Of a stretch of DNA of 64,000 nt, positions 16,247 to 25,569 are shown one piece after another. Numbering within the stretch: position 1 is the first letter of the stretch; the number at the start of each line of letters is the position of its first letter. The stretch spans positions 103,827 to 167,826 of the forward strand of contig JBBIJF010000007.1 of the NCBI GenBank assembly GCA_037446115.1, given 5' to 3'. The translations under genes and the position numbers were made by a program. This DNA comes from JANWXD01 sp037446115 (GTDB lineage: Bacteria > Acidobacteriota > Terriglobia > Bryobacterales > Bryobacteraceae). The notes beneath the pieces are model-generated. The model made no database searches, was not told the DNA's origin, and saw only the letters and a list, made by a program, of their open reading frames with translations.

Positions 16247-17266
16247 ATGCAGAGTTCACCAGCCTGTGATGTTCCCGTCTCGGCGCCTACCCGTGCGGAG
16301 CCCGGCACAGCCGAACGGCGCACCGCCGCCTTCAGCCGGCGCGACTTTTTCCGCTGGGCTGCCGCGGCCACCGCACTCACCGAGTTCAACGAATCTTTTC
16401 TGCCCAAATTGAGCGCCGCGCTCCAGGAAGCGGTCAAAGAGTATCCACTGGTCTGGATGCAGACCGCTGCCTGTAGCGGCTGCTCGGTCTCCGTGATCAA
16501 CACGATCCACCCCAGTATCAAAAACCTGATCCTGGATCAGGTGTTGCCGGGTCACCAACTGTCCCTGAACTACCACTCAACCTTGATGGCGGCCACAGGC
16601 CGGATGTCCACGGAGGCGGCAGTGGAAACGGCACGCAAGTTCCGGGGTAAGTATCTGTACCTGGTGGAAGGCGCCATCCCTACCGCCGACGGGGGTGTCT
16701 ACGGCACGCTCGGCGAGGAGGACGGCCGGCCCGTCACAATGCTCGAGTGGGTGCGGCGGCTCGCGCCGGACGCTATGGCCGTCCTCGCCATCGGCACCTG
16801 CGCGGCCTACGGTGGGATCGCCGCAGCCAAACCCAACCCGACCGGCGCCAAGGGAATCGGCGATACGCTGCGGATGCTCGGGATCTCCACACCCGTCATC
16901 AACATCCCGGGGTGTCCCTGCCACCCGGATTGGTTTATCGGTACGGTGGCGCGGGTCCTGCTCTACGGACTGCCAAAGCCGGGCGAGCTCGACGAGCACT
17001 GCCGGCTGAAGATCTACTTCGGCAAGACGATCCATAACCGCTGCATCAACCGCGACTACATGGAGGACGGCATCTTTGTGAGTAACTTCGGCGAGGTCGG
17101 CTGCCTGCTCAGCGTTGGCTGCAAGGGACCCTTCACCTACGCCGACTGTCCCCTGCGCCAGTGGAATAGCGGCGTCAATTGGTGCATCAACGCCAACGCG
17201 CCGTGCGTGGGTTGCACCGAGCCGGGTTTTCCGGACGAGCATTCGCCGCTGTATCAAAGGAGGTAA
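16247..17266 (+). CDS. [NiFe] hydrogenase small subunit, Tat-exported (group 1 type)
   Basis: 339 residues. A Tat signal with SRRDFF at residues 30-35 is followed by a hydrophobic stretch. Proximal cluster ligands are in ACSGCSVS, GTCAAYGG and PGCPCHPDW. The distal cluster has IHNRC and GEVGCLLSVGC. The medial cluster has ADCPLRQWN, NWCINANAPCVGC; a cysteine stands where D. gigas-type enzymes have proline, so a [4Fe-4S] medial cluster is expected. There is no C-terminal membrane anchor and no cytochrome b gene follows, so the enzyme is probably a soluble periplasmic dimer passing electrons to an unidentified carrier. The large subunit starts two bases after the stop. Confidence 0.93.
   Translation: MQSSPACDVPVSAPTRAEPGTAERRTAAFSRRDFFRWAAAATALTEFNESFLPKLSAALQEAVKEYPLVWMQTAACSGCSVSVINTIHPSIKNLILDQVLPGHQLSLNYHSTLMAATGRMSTEAAVETARKFRGKYLYLVEGAIPTADGGVYGTLGEEDGRPVTMLEWVRRLAPDAMAVLAIGTCAAYGGIAAAKPNPTGAKGIGDTLRMLGISTPVINIPGCPCHPDWFIGTVARVLLYGLPKPGELDEHCRLKIYFGKTIHNRCINRDYMEDGIFVSNFGEVGCLLSVGCKGPFTYADCPLRQWNSGVNWCINANAPCVGCTEPGFPDEHSPLYQRR
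17256..17264 (+). promoter_or_regulatory. Ribosome binding site deciding the large-subunit start
   Basis: AAAGGAGGT overlaps the last codons of the small subunit and sits four bases before ATG 17269. The frame is open to 17179, but this perfect site fixes the start. Confidence 0.8.
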
Positions 17267-17268
17267 CC

Positions 17269-18753
17269 ATGAAGACGCGCGTGATTGTGGATCCGATGAC
17301 CCGCATCGAAGGTCACCTCAAGGTGGAGGCCGTCGTGGAGGACGGCGAGGTCGTGGAGGCACGCGTGGGGGGAACGCTGTATCGCGGATTGGAGCAGATC
17401 CTGGCGGGCCGGGACCCCCTGGACGCCGTCCAGATCACTCAGCGAATCTGCGGCGTGTGCCCGACCGCACACGCCCTTGCGTCTTCACAATGTCTCGACA
17501 ACGCCCTCGGGATCGTACCCCCGCACAATGGCAGGATCATCCGCAACCTGATTCAGGGCGCCAACTACATCCAGTCTCACATCCTGCACTTTTACCACCT
17601 GGTGGCGCTCGATTTCGTCCGCGGGCCGGAGTTTCCCCCGTTCGTACCCCGCTTCGAGGCGGATTACCGCCTTCCGAAATCTACGAGCGATGAAATCGTC
17701 AATCATTACATACAGGCGCTGCACATTCGCCTCAAAGCTCACGAGATGTCGGCGGTCTTCTCGGGTAAGATGCCCCATTGTGCGTCCGTGGTTCCCGGCG
17801 GCGTCACGGTGACGCCGACCGTGGACAAGGTGACCACCTTCCTGTGGAGGCTGAAAGAGCTGCGGGATTTCATTGATCACGTCTACCTGCCCGACGTATT
17901 GACCATCGCTGAAGTCTACCGCGACTATGCCGAGCTCGGCGTGGGGTGTAAAAACCTGCTCTCCTTCGGCGCCTTCGACCTCGACGATCATGCCGACGTC
18001 ACCCGACGAAAGCGGTATTTCGAAATGGCACGCTACTCCGGCGGCAAGCTCGAGGTCGTAGATCCGGACCAGATCAACGAGGATGTGACATACTCCTGGT
18101 ACCGTTCGCCGAGCCGCTTGAGGCCGGCTTCCGGCGAGACCGTACCCGACGCGCACAAGAAGGAGGCGTACACTTGGCTCAAGGCTCCGCGGTACGACGG
18201 AGCTCCCTATGAAGTCGGCCCGCTGGCCCGCGCGTTCATCGCCTATACAAAAGGCAGTCCCAGTTCGGAAGCCAGACTGATCGATGAAGCCTTGACGCGG
18301 CTGCGCCTCGAGCCGCGCCATCTGTTTTCGGTGACGGGGCGAAGCCTTTGCCGCGCGATTGAAACCAAGGTACTGGCGGATGCCATGGCGGACTGGGTGC
18401 TTCAGATCAAGCTGGGCCAACCAGTCGCCGTGCCCCACACCATGCCGGACTCCGCCCATGGAGCCGGCTTGTGGGAAGCCCCTCGTGGCGCGCTCGGCCA
18501 CTGGATTTCCATCCGCAACAAGCGCATCGAGCGATACCAGGCAGTCGTGCCAACCACGTGGAACGCCTCGCCCCACGACGACCGAGGTCAGGCCGGGCCT
18601 ATCGAGCAGGCCCTCATCGGCGCGCCCGTTAAGGATCCCAAGAACCCGTTCGCGCTCGGACGGATCATCCGTTCCTTCGATCCGTGCATCGCCTGCGCCG
18701 TGCACCTGGTGACTCCGCGCGGAAAGCTGCTTCACAAGTTCGCCGTGGTCTAG
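17269..18753 (+). CDS. [NiFe] hydrogenase large (catalytic) subunit, group 1 type
   Basis: 494 residues carrying the NiFe(CN)2CO centre. The N-terminal ligand motif is RICGVCPTAHALAS (C61, C64) and the C-terminal one DPCIACAVH (C473, C476, H479). The 15 residues after H479 would be removed by the protease encoded next. DPMTRIEGHLKVE near the N-terminus is typical of uptake hydrogenases. It travels through the Tat system on the small subunit's signal and oxidises H2 outside the membrane. The start is fixed by AAAGGAGG. The exact group-1 subgroup needs a tree. Confidence 0.94.
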   Translation: MKTRVIVDPMTRIEGHLKVEAVVEDGEVVEARVGGTLYRGLEQILAGRDPLDAVQITQRICGVCPTAHALASSQCLDNALGIVPPHNGRIIRNLIQGANYIQSHILHFYHLVALDFVRGPEFPPFVPRFEADYRLPKSTSDEIVNHYIQALHIRLKAHEMSAVFSGKMPHCASVVPGGVTVTPTVDKVTTFLWRLKELRDFIDHVYLPDVLTIAEVYRDYAELGVGCKNLLSFGAFDLDDHADVTRRKRYFEMARYSGGKLEVVDPDQINEDVTYSWYRSPSRLRPASGETVPDAHKKEAYTWLKAPRYDGAPYEVGPLARAFIAYTKGSPSSEARLIDEALTRLRLEPRHLFSVTGRSLCRAIETKVLADAMADWVLQIKLGQPVAVPHTMPDSAHGAGLWEAPRGALGHWISIRNKRIERYQAVVPTTWNASPHDDRGQAGPIEQALIGAPVKDPKNPFALGRIIRSFDPCIACAVHLVTPRGKLLHKFAVV

Positions 18754-18762
18754 TCAGGTCTT

Positions 18763-19311
18763 GTGAAAGGCACTGTACTGATCGTCGGTGTCGGCAACGA
18801 GCTGCTCGGCGACGAAGGCCTGGGCGTTCACGTAGCGCGCCTGCTCCGTTGGCCCAAAGCGGGCTTGCCCGGGCGCGCCCGGGTTCTCGAAGCAGGAACC
18901 GCGCTTTTCGATCTGGCGGGCGAGATGAGGCGGCACCAGCACGTGATCCTCGTGGACGCCATCCGGGCAGGGGGCCGGCCGGGGACCATCTATCGCCTGG
19001 AACTCGACGAGATTCCGGAGGGGGACTCCCAAGGCTCACCTCCACTGTCTTTGCACGATGAGGGTCTTTTCCAGGTCCTGGCCCGCATCCGGCGGCTGGG
19101 GCTGCTGCCCCCGCGCCTTACGCTGATAGGCGCCGAGCCCGCGTGCCTAACGCCTTCCCTGAATCTTTCTCCCCGCCTGCAGCGTGCCGCGGCCCGGATC
19201 GCCGCGATCCTGAAGTCCGAACTGCGGTGCCGGCCGCGGACAAACACGGCTCCACGCAAAAAGGGAGGCGCCCCGCGCAAGGGCAGGCCGCCGACCGTCC
19301 GCCGTTCCTAA
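18763..19311 (+). CDS. Hydrogenase maturation endopeptidase for the group 1 enzyme (HyaD/HybD-like)
   Basis: 182 residues. The start IVGVGNELLGDEGLGVHV, a middle VDAIRAGG and LHDEGL (conserved His) match the HybD family, whose Glu, Asp and His hold the nickel of the precursor large subunit. It would clip the C-terminal tail of the preceding large subunit after nickel insertion. It starts at GTG 18763, nine bases after that gene. The last 35 residues are basic and proline-rich, an unusual tail. Its end overlaps the convergent hypE by four bases. Confidence 0.88.
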   Translation: MKGTVLIVGVGNELLGDEGLGVHVARLLRWPKAGLPGRARVLEAGTALFDLAGEMRRHQHVILVDAIRAGGRPGTIYRLELDEIPEGDSQGSPPLSLHDEGLFQVLARIRRLGLLPPRLTLIGAEPACLTPSLNLSPRLQRAAARIAAILKSELRCRPRTNTAPRKKGGAPRKGRPPTVRRS

Positions 19312-20351
19312 CAGATCCGTGGTAATTGCTCGCCGCTCAACAGGTCCAGGACGCGGTTGCCTCCCACCCGGCTGCGCAACACGACGGTGCCCGAGGGTCC
19401 CTTCTCGACGACGCCGATCCGCACCGCCCCGGCGGACACCGGCACCTGCGCCAGCACCTCCAGAGCCCGGCCGGCTTCCCGCTCGGGCACAAAGGCGACA
19501 AAGCGACCTTCGTTCGCCACGTAAAGCGGATCCAGGCCCAGGATCTCGCAGGCCCCCCGCACCGCCTGGGCGACGGGAATCGAGGCCTCGTCGATCCGGA
19601 TCGACACACCGCGGGCGGCGGCAATTTCATTCAAAGCGGAAGCCAGTCCGCCGCGGGTCAGGTCACGCAGGCAGTGCACCGCAACGCTTTGGCCGAGCAG
19701 GGCTGCCACTGCCGGCCATAACGGTGCCGTGTCGCTGACGATGGGCGACTCGAATTCCAGGCCCTCACGCACGGACAAGATCGCCACCCCGTGCGCCCCA
19801 AGCTCGCCTGAGACAAGCACCGCGTCGCCCGGTTCGACGGCGGCCGGTCCCAGATCCACCGGCGACTCGACGACCCCGATCCCGGCTGTGTTGATAAAGA
19901 TCCCGTCCCCCTTGCCTTTGTCCACGACTTTGGTGTCGCCCGTGACCAGCGCCACTCCGGCGCGCGCAGCCGCCTCGCTCATGGACGCCACGACCCGCCG
20001 CAACGTCTCCATGGGCAGTCCTTCTTCGAGGATGAAGCCGGCGCTCAGGTACAGGGGCCGCGCTCCGCACATGGCCAAGTCGTTCACCGTGCCATTGACG
20101 GCCAGGTCACCGATCGTGCCGCCGGGAAAGATCAGGGGCCGCACCACAAAACTGTCAGTGCTGAAAGCCAGCCGCAATCCGTTCACCCGAAGGATGGCCC
20201 CGTCGTGCCGCGCCTGGAGAGCCGGATGGGCGAACGCAGGCAAAAACAGCTTCTCAAGGAGCTGCTGGGTCAGCTTGCCCCCGCCGCCGTGGGCGAGCAA
20301 CACACGATCTTCAGGAACTACGGGAACCGGACATTGCACCGTGAATCCCAT
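19308..20351 (-). CDS. hypE: Hydrogenase maturation protein HypE
   Basis: 347 residues of the AIR-synthase/PurM fold. It ends in PRIC, where the last cysteine (C347) receives the carbamoyl group from HypF; ATP-dependent dehydration then makes the cyanide ligand of the NiFe site. Other signatures are LAHGGGGKLTQQLLEKLF and STDSFVVRPLIFPGGTIGDLAVNGTVNDLAM. The frame is open much further upstream inside hypD; ATG 20351 is taken as start, overlapping the end of hypD by 41 bases. It is the last gene of the long minus-strand hydrogenase/hyp run. Confidence 0.95.
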   Translation of the reverse strand: MGFTVQCPVPVVPEDRVLLAHGGGGKLTQQLLEKLFLPAFAHPALQARHDGAILRVNGLRLAFSTDSFVVRPLIFPGGTIGDLAVNGTVNDLAMCGARPLYLSAGFILEEGLPMETLRRVVASMSEAAARAGVALVTGDTKVVDKGKGDGIFINTAGIGVVESPVDLGPAAVEPGDAVLVSGELGAHGVAILSVREGLEFESPIVSDTAPLWPAVAALLGQSVAVHCLRDLTRGGLASALNEIAAARGVSIRIDEASIPVAQAVRGACEILGLDPLYVANEGRFVAFVPEREAGRALEVLAQVPVSAGAVRIGVVEKGPSGTVVLRSRVGGNRVLDLLSGEQLPRIC

Positions 20352-21423
20352 AAAGGTAGTATGCCGCGCACGCGCCTTCCGAAGAGACCATCGGAGCGCC
20401 GAGGGGCGTCTCCGGAGTGCAGCGTGTTCCGAAGGCCGGGCACTGGTGGGGTTTGCGAACTCCCTGCAATACCAGGCCGCCGATGCATTCCGGTGATTCG
20501 CGGACGGCTCCGACGCGGACCGGGAAGCGCTCGGCGGCATCGAAGCGCCGGTACGGCCCGGTCAGCTGCAGGCCGCTTGCCGGTATCTCTCCGATGCCCC
20601 GCCACTTGCGCGGGCCGACCTCGAAGACCTCCGCAATCAGCCGGCGTGCGGGCTGGTTGCCCTCCGGCCGCACCGAACGCCTGTACTGGTTTTCCACTTC
20701 GGCCCGGCCGCTCTCAAGCTGCTCTACCACCATCGCCACCCCTTCCAGCAGGTCCAGGGGCTCAAACCCCGTGACCACGATCGGCACACGGTAGCGCTTC
20801 GCGATCGGCTCGTACTCGCGGAAGCCCATCACGGTGCAGACGTGTCCGGCCGCCAGAAACCCCTGCACGCGGCACTCCGGCGAGTTCAGGATCGCCTCCA
20901 GCGCCGGAGGCACCAGCACGTGGGCCACGAGAACCGAAAAGTTGCCGAGACCTTCCCGCGCTGCCTGCCACACCGCCATGGCGTTGGCCGGTGCCGTGGT
21001 CTCGAAGCCGACCGCAAAGAATACCACCTGTCGCTCAGGGTTGGCGCGGGCCAGCTTCAGCGCATCGAGCGGAGAATACACGATCCGCACGTCAGCGCCT
21101 GCGGCTTTGGCGTCGAACAGGCTCTTGGACGAGCCGGGAACGCGCAGCATGTCGCCAAACGAGCAGAAGATCACCTCGGGGCGCGAGGCGATCGCCACGG
21201 CCTGGTCGATCAGCTCCAACGGCGTCACGCACACCGGGCACCCCGGCCCGTGCACGAGCGTAATCTCTGGAGGCAACAGATCCGGCAGCCCGCTCTTCAG
21301 AATCGTATGCGTCTGGCCGCCGCAAACCTCCATGATGGTCCACGGCCGTGTGACGCGCCGCCGGATCCACCGCGTCAGCCGTGCGGCGGCCTCCGCGTCG
21401 CGGTATTCGTCTATGAATTTCAC
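20311..21423 (-). CDS. hypD: Hydrogenase maturation protein HypD
   Basis: 370 residues with the family motifs MEVCGGQTH, HGPGCPVCVTP and VGFETTAPA, and a C-terminal [4Fe-4S] cysteine set (residues about 318-350, including HQCPAFGTRC and SEGACAAYY). With HypC it forms the scaffold on which Fe(CN)2CO is built, receiving CN from HypE. It overlaps hypC by four bases and hypE by 41. Confidence 0.95.
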   Translation of the reverse strand: MKFIDEYRDAEAAARLTRWIRRRVTRPWTIMEVCGGQTHTILKSGLPDLLPPEITLVHGPGCPVCVTPLELIDQAVAIASRPEVIFCSFGDMLRVPGSSKSLFDAKAAGADVRIVYSPLDALKLARANPERQVVFFAVGFETTAPANAMAVWQAAREGLGNFSVLVAHVLVPPALEAILNSPECRVQGFLAAGHVCTVMGFREYEPIAKRYRVPIVVTGFEPLDLLEGVAMVVEQLESGRAEVENQYRRSVRPEGNQPARRLIAEVFEVGPRKWRGIGEIPASGLQLTGPYRRFDAAERFPVRVGAVRESPECIGGLVLQGVRKPHQCPAFGTRCTPETPLGAPMVSSEGACAAYYLYGIHGAMSGSRSS

Positions 21424-21662
21424 GGAGCGCCCCCCGGTTCGAGCTTCTCGAGGTATTCGAAGATGCGCCTGGCTTCGGCTTCGTCCACCACGCTCAGGGC
21501 GAAGCCCACGTGTACGAGAACATAGTCGCCCGGCATGGCTTCCGGCGTGAATGCCAGAGAAACGTCTTTTCGCACGCCGCCGAAATCCACTTTTGCCCGG
21601 CGCAGGTGGGGCTCACTCTCCTCGAGGATTTCCACCACCCGGCCTGGAACCGCAAGACACAT
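21420..21662 (-). CDS. hypC: Hydrogenase maturation chaperone HypC
   Basis: 80 residues starting MCLAVPGRVVEI; Cys2 is the essential iron-binding residue exposed after Met removal. It shuttles the Fe(CN)2CO group from HypD to the large-subunit precursor. Only one HypC gene is present for the two hydrogenases of the window. It lies three bases after hypF and overlaps hypD. Confidence 0.94.
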   Translation of the reverse strand: MCLAVPGRVVEILEESEPHLRRAKVDFGGVRKDVSLAFTPEAMPGDYVLVHVGFALSVVDEAEARRIFEYLEKLEPGGAP

Positions 21663-21665
21663 ATC

Positions 21666-23831
21666 TCAGCCTCCGGCCAGTACCGCCTGTCCCAGCGCCA
21701 GGCCGCCGTCGTTCGGCGGAACCCGCTGGTGCGTGAAAACCGTGAAGCCACGCGCCTCCAGGCGGGCCGCAGCCCGCTCCACCAGATAGCGGTTCTGGAA
21801 CACACCGCCGCTCAACACCACCTGCGGTAACCCGTAGCGCAGCGCCACGGCGATCATCCACTCAACCAGCGCATTATGGAACCGCGCCGCAATCCACGCT
21901 TTCGCGCATCCGGCCTCCACGTCCTCGACCACGCGCCGGACGAGAGGCTCCCAATCGCCGTCCGGAAGGGGATAGGCTTCGTCGGTCTCGAGACCGCCGA
22001 TCTCACGCTCCAGCCGCATCGCCGCCTGGCCTTCGAACCGGCTTTGCCGTGCCACCGCTGCCAGAGATGCCACCGCGTCGAACAGCCGCCCGACGCTCGT
22101 GGTCACAGGAGCATTGATGCCCCGCTCCAGCATACGGCAAATCGTCGGCGGAAGGTCGCGGGCGCCGAAAACTTCCCAGAGCAGACTGGCTGCCGAGCGC
22201 CAGCCCTCCCGCACCGCCGCCTCCCCTCCCGGCAGCCGGAACGGTCGCAAATGGGCCACGCGTTCGAACCGGTTGTCCTCCGCCACAAAGAACTCACCGC
22301 CCCACACCGTGCCATCCGGCCCGTAGCCGGAGCCGTCCCAGCAAACGGCCAGGTATGGACCCTGCACATCGTTTTCGGCCGCACAGGCGGCCGCATGGGC
22401 ATGGTGATGCTGTACGGCTACGAGCGGCAAGCCCGACCTCAGAGCCCAAACCGTCGAAGCGTAGTCCGGGTGCAGGTCGCAGGCTACCAGCTCCGGGCGG
22501 AAGCTGTAAAGGCGGCACAGATCTTCGATGGCGCGCTCGAAGGCCTGCCGCGCCTCCAGGGTGTCTAAGTCGCCGATGTGCTGGCTTAAGTAGATCTGCC
22601 CTCCGACGGCAATGGCAACCGTGTTTTTCAGATGTCCTCCCACGGCCAGCACTCGCGGCAGCTCTTTCCGCACCCGCACCGGCAGAGGGGCATAGCCGCG
22701 GGCGCGGCGCAGCACGCTTTCCCGTCCCCGCAACCAGAAAACCACTGAATCGTCGCACGGGCGGGCGATCGGCCGGTCGTGCATCACAAAGGCGTCGGCA
22801 ATGCGGCAAAGCCTTTGTTGCGCCTCTTCGTTGCGGATGGCGATGGGCTCGTCGCTCCGGTTCCCGCTGGTCGCCACCACAGGGAACGGAAAGGCGGCCA
22901 TCAAGAGGTGGTGCAGCGGCGAGTACGGCAGCATCACGCCCAGGTAGGGCGAGTCGGGCGCCACGTTTTCGGCCAAGTCGCCGCCGCCCCGACGCCGGAG
23001 CAGCACGATCGGCGCAGCCGGCGACTCGAGCAGGCGCTGCTCGGCAGGGGACAGCTCACAGTAGCGCCGGACCATCTCAAGCGACGGCATCATCAAAGCG
23101 AAGGGTTTCGCCTCGCGGTGCTTGCGCTGCCGCAGGCGGGCAACGGCCTCCGGCTGGCGCGCATCCACCAGGAGCTGAAACCCGCCGATTCCTTTGAGCG
23201 CCACGATCCCGCCTTCGGCCAGTGCCTGGGCGGCTTGGCGGATGGTGGCCCCCTCCAGCCGCGGGCCGCACACCGGGCAGGCAACGGGCTGCGCGTGGAA
23301 CCGGCGGTCGCCAGGGTCCGTGTACTCCTGGCGGCACGCCGGACAGAGCGCAAAGTGCCGCATGGTGGTGTTGGGCCGATCGTAAGGAATGTCCAGCACG
23401 ATCGTGTGGCGGGGGCCGCAATTGGTGCAATTGATAAAGGGGTACAGGTAACGCCGGTTGGCCGGGTCGAACAGCTCGGCGCGGCACAGCTCGCAGGTGG
23501 CAAGGTCGGGCAGGATGGCAGCGGTCTTCAGCTGCTCGGGATCGCTCTTGCGAATCTCAAAGCTCGCGAATCCCGCAGGAGCCAGCCGCACGGCTTCTCG
23601 CGCCAGCACCACCGCCGCTGCCGGTCGCTCCCGCTCCAGCCGTTGCTCGAACGCCTCCACCATTTCGGCCGGCCCTTCGACTTCCACGGTCAGGCCGGAG
23701 GTCGAGTTCCGCACCCACCCCGTCAGGCCGAGCTCGCGCGCCAGACGGTAGACAAAGGGACGGAATCCCACCCCTTGCACGGCGCCGAAGAGGCACACGC
23801 GCAGCCGGACGGGAGTGGTTTGCACCGTCAC
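21666..23831 (-). CDS. hypF: Carbamoyltransferase HypF
   Basis: 721 residues, slightly short of the usual 750. Domains in order: acylphosphatase (VCLFGAVQGVGFRPFVYRLA), two zinc fingers (CELC...CTNC and CPAC...CPVC, about 112-190), a YrdC-like part (ALKGIGGFQLLVDA) and a Kae1-like part with the metal-binding HHHAHAAA. It makes carbamoyl-adenylate from carbamoyl phosphate and loads it on HypE. It starts with GTG 23831, overlapping the stop of the protease gene (GTGA). Confidence 0.95.
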   Translation of the reverse strand: MTVQTTPVRLRVCLFGAVQGVGFRPFVYRLARELGLTGWVRNSTSGLTVEVEGPAEMVEAFEQRLERERPAAAVVLAREAVRLAPAGFASFEIRKSDPEQLKTAAILPDLATCELCRAELFDPANRRYLYPFINCTNCGPRHTIVLDIPYDRPNTTMRHFALCPACRQEYTDPGDRRFHAQPVACPVCGPRLEGATIRQAAQALAEGGIVALKGIGGFQLLVDARQPEAVARLRQRKHREAKPFALMMPSLEMVRRYCELSPAEQRLLESPAAPIVLLRRRGGGDLAENVAPDSPYLGVMLPYSPLHHLLMAAFPFPVVATSGNRSDEPIAIRNEEAQQRLCRIADAFVMHDRPIARPCDDSVVFWLRGRESVLRRARGYAPLPVRVRKELPRVLAVGGHLKNTVAIAVGGQIYLSQHIGDLDTLEARQAFERAIEDLCRLYSFRPELVACDLHPDYASTVWALRSGLPLVAVQHHHAHAAACAAENDVQGPYLAVCWDGSGYGPDGTVWGGEFFVAEDNRFERVAHLRPFRLPGGEAAVREGWRSAASLLWEVFGARDLPPTICRMLERGINAPVTTSVGRLFDAVASLAAVARQSRFEGQAAMRLEREIGGLETDEAYPLPDGDWEPLVRRVVEDVEAGCAKAWIAARFHNALVEWMIAVALRYGLPQVVLSGGVFQNRYLVERAAARLEARGFTVFTHQRVPPNDGGLALGQAVLAGG

Positions 23832-24271
23832 AGGCTTCTCAGCTCCCCCGCGATGGTTTGGGCTACGGACTCCACCGCGGCCGCAACCTCAGGCGACGGC
23901 CTGGCGCCGCATCCGAACCGGCGTCCTTCGATGCCGTAGATGCGCAACTCGGGCGGCATCCGGTCAAGGACGCGGGCAAGCGCGATCGCCTCTGCGATCC
24001 CCAATGCGTGCGTCGAGCACCGAAAGGGCTCCCCTGCCACGGGCGCAAACGGTCCTTCCCAGACCAAGATGGCGCCCGCCGGGGCACCGGTGCACACGGC
24101 GTCAACCAGGATCGCGCAGTCGGCTTCGCTCCAGGCTTCAAGCAACTCCAGTCCCTCTCCGCTGTGTTCCCGGGCCTCGATGCCCAGTTCTTGCAGGCGG
24201 CGTGCCACCAGCAGGCCGGCGGCGTCGTCGCCTCGGTCCGGGTTGCCACAACCGATGATGCAGACCCTCAC
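23828..24271 (-). CDS. Hydrogenase maturation endopeptidase for the cytosolic enzyme (HycI/HyhD-like)
   Basis: 147 residues: VCIIGCGNPDRGDDAAGLLVAR at the start (conserved Asp), LVDAVCTG in the middle and STHALGIAEA with the conserved His. It should cleave the C-terminal tail of the adjacent group-3 large subunit after nickel loading. GTG 24271 overlaps the large-subunit stop (GTGA), which fixes the start, although the frame is open to 24316. It is distinct from the HyaD-like protease at 18763, so each hydrogenase has its own peptidase. Confidence 0.88.
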   Translation of the reverse strand: MRVCIIGCGNPDRGDDAAGLLVARRLQELGIEAREHSGEGLELLEAWSEADCAILVDAVCTGAPAGAILVWEGPFAPVAGEPFRCSTHALGIAEAIALARVLDRMPPELRIYGIEGRRFGCGARPSPEVAAAVESVAQTIAGELRSL

Positions 24272-25569
24272 AGTTCGCTTCGCTCCACCTCCGTGCGCAG
24301 AAAGTGCGTGGCGCACGAGATACAGGGGTCGTAATTGCGCACTGCTTTCTCACACAGCCACTGAAGTTCTTCGGGGGGCCAAGTGGCGATCTGGGCCGCA
24401 AAGCCCCAGAGATCGTCTTCGATGCGCTTCTGGTTCTGAGAGGTCGGCGGCACGATTTTGGCCGCCCGGATCAGTCCCTGCTCGTCCAGTTCGTACCGAT
24501 GGTAGAGGAGTCCGCGCGGGGCCTCGGTGGCGGCCCAGCCCGTGGCGGCCCGCGGACGTGCCTCCAGGCGCGAAACCGGCGGCGGCTCGTAGTCGGCAAT
24601 TATCCGCAACGCTTCCCCACAGGCGAACACCATCTCGATAGCCCGCACGATAATGCTGCGGAATGGATTGCGGCACGGCGGCGTGATGCCGCACTCCGCC
24701 GCGGTCTGGCGGGCGGTCTCCGGCAGGCGTGAGAAATTCAGGTTGAAGCGCGCCAGCGGCCCGACGAGGTAGGAGCCCCGCCCCCGCACCACCGAATGCA
24801 GGGCGTTCGAGTGCCGCACGTGGAGTTCCTGAAAGTGATCCTCATATTGCGAGACGTCAATGTCGAGGCCCCGGTTGGAAACAATCCGTCCCTCATTGAG
24901 CGGGTACTCACCGGGGTGGCAGAGGGCCACGAACTCGTAGTCCTGCTCGAACTCCGGGAACGCAAAGCCCGCCACCCACCTGCTGGTGGCGACCGCGGCG
25001 TCGAGAGCCCACTTGAGGTCTTCCACCAACGGCTGCAATTCCGAGCGGGCGGGCGTGCGATAGAACCCACCGACGGCGGCCGACACCGGGTGGATCTCCC
25101 GCCCGCCAAGCAGCGCCACGATCCGGTTGCCGATCTTTTTCAGCCGCAGCCCTCGTTCCACTTCGGCGCGGTGATCGCGTGCCATCTGTATGGCGTCCGC
25201 ATAGCCGAGGAAGTCCGGGGCGTGCAGCATGTAGACGTGCAGCGCGTGGCTTTCGAGCCACTCGCCGCAATAAAACAGCCGGCGGAGTGCCCGGACGGCC
25301 GGGTCAATCTGCACCCCAAGCGCCCGTTCGATGGCGTGGACCGCGCTCATCTGATAGGCCACCGGACAGATGCCGCAGATGCGCGCCGTAATATCGGCCG
25401 CCTCCGAGAAATGACGCCCTCGCAGGAAGGCCTCAAACAGGCGCGGCGGTTCGTAAATCTTTAGCTTGACATCCTCCACCCGCTCGCCCTTCAGTTTGAT
25501 GTAGAGCGCTCCCTCGCCCTCCACGCGGGCCAAGTAGTCCACTTTCACGGTCTTGCTCGGTCGGTTCAT
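24268..25569 (-). CDS. Cytosolic [NiFe] hydrogenase large subunit (group 3, probably 3b, alpha)
   Basis: 433 residues. Nickel ligands are in RICGICPVAYQ (C65, C68) and DPCISCATH (C416, C419, H422), followed by an 11-residue removable tail. VDYLARVEGEGALYIKL near the start and the F420/NAD(P)-type architecture place it with the sulfhydrogenase/HyhL family. The frame is open to 25848, but ATG 25569 overlaps the small-subunit stop (ATGA). With the flanking beta, gamma and delta genes it would couple H2 to NAD(P)+ in the cytosol, in either direction. Confidence 0.93.
   Translation of the reverse strand: MNRPSKTVKVDYLARVEGEGALYIKLKGERVEDVKLKIYEPPRLFEAFLRGRHFSEAADITARICGICPVAYQMSAVHAIERALGVQIDPAVRALRRLFYCGEWLESHALHVYMLHAPDFLGYADAIQMARDHRAEVERGLRLKKIGNRIVALLGGREIHPVSAAVGGFYRTPARSELQPLVEDLKWALDAAVATSRWVAGFAFPEFEQDYEFVALCHPGEYPLNEGRIVSNRGLDIDVSQYEDHFQELHVRHSNALHSVVRGRGSYLVGPLARFNLNFSRLPETARQTAAECGITPPCRNPFRSIIVRAIEMVFACGEALRIIADYEPPPVSRLEARPRAATGWAATEAPRGLLYHRYELDEQGLIRAAKIVPPTSQNQKRIEDDLWGFAAQIATWPPEELQWLCEKAVRNYDPCISCATHFLRTEVERSEL

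Noticed and set aside
20352..20540. N-terminal extension of HypE
   Set aside because: It lies inside hypD and has no match to HypE; the family starts close to ATG 20351.
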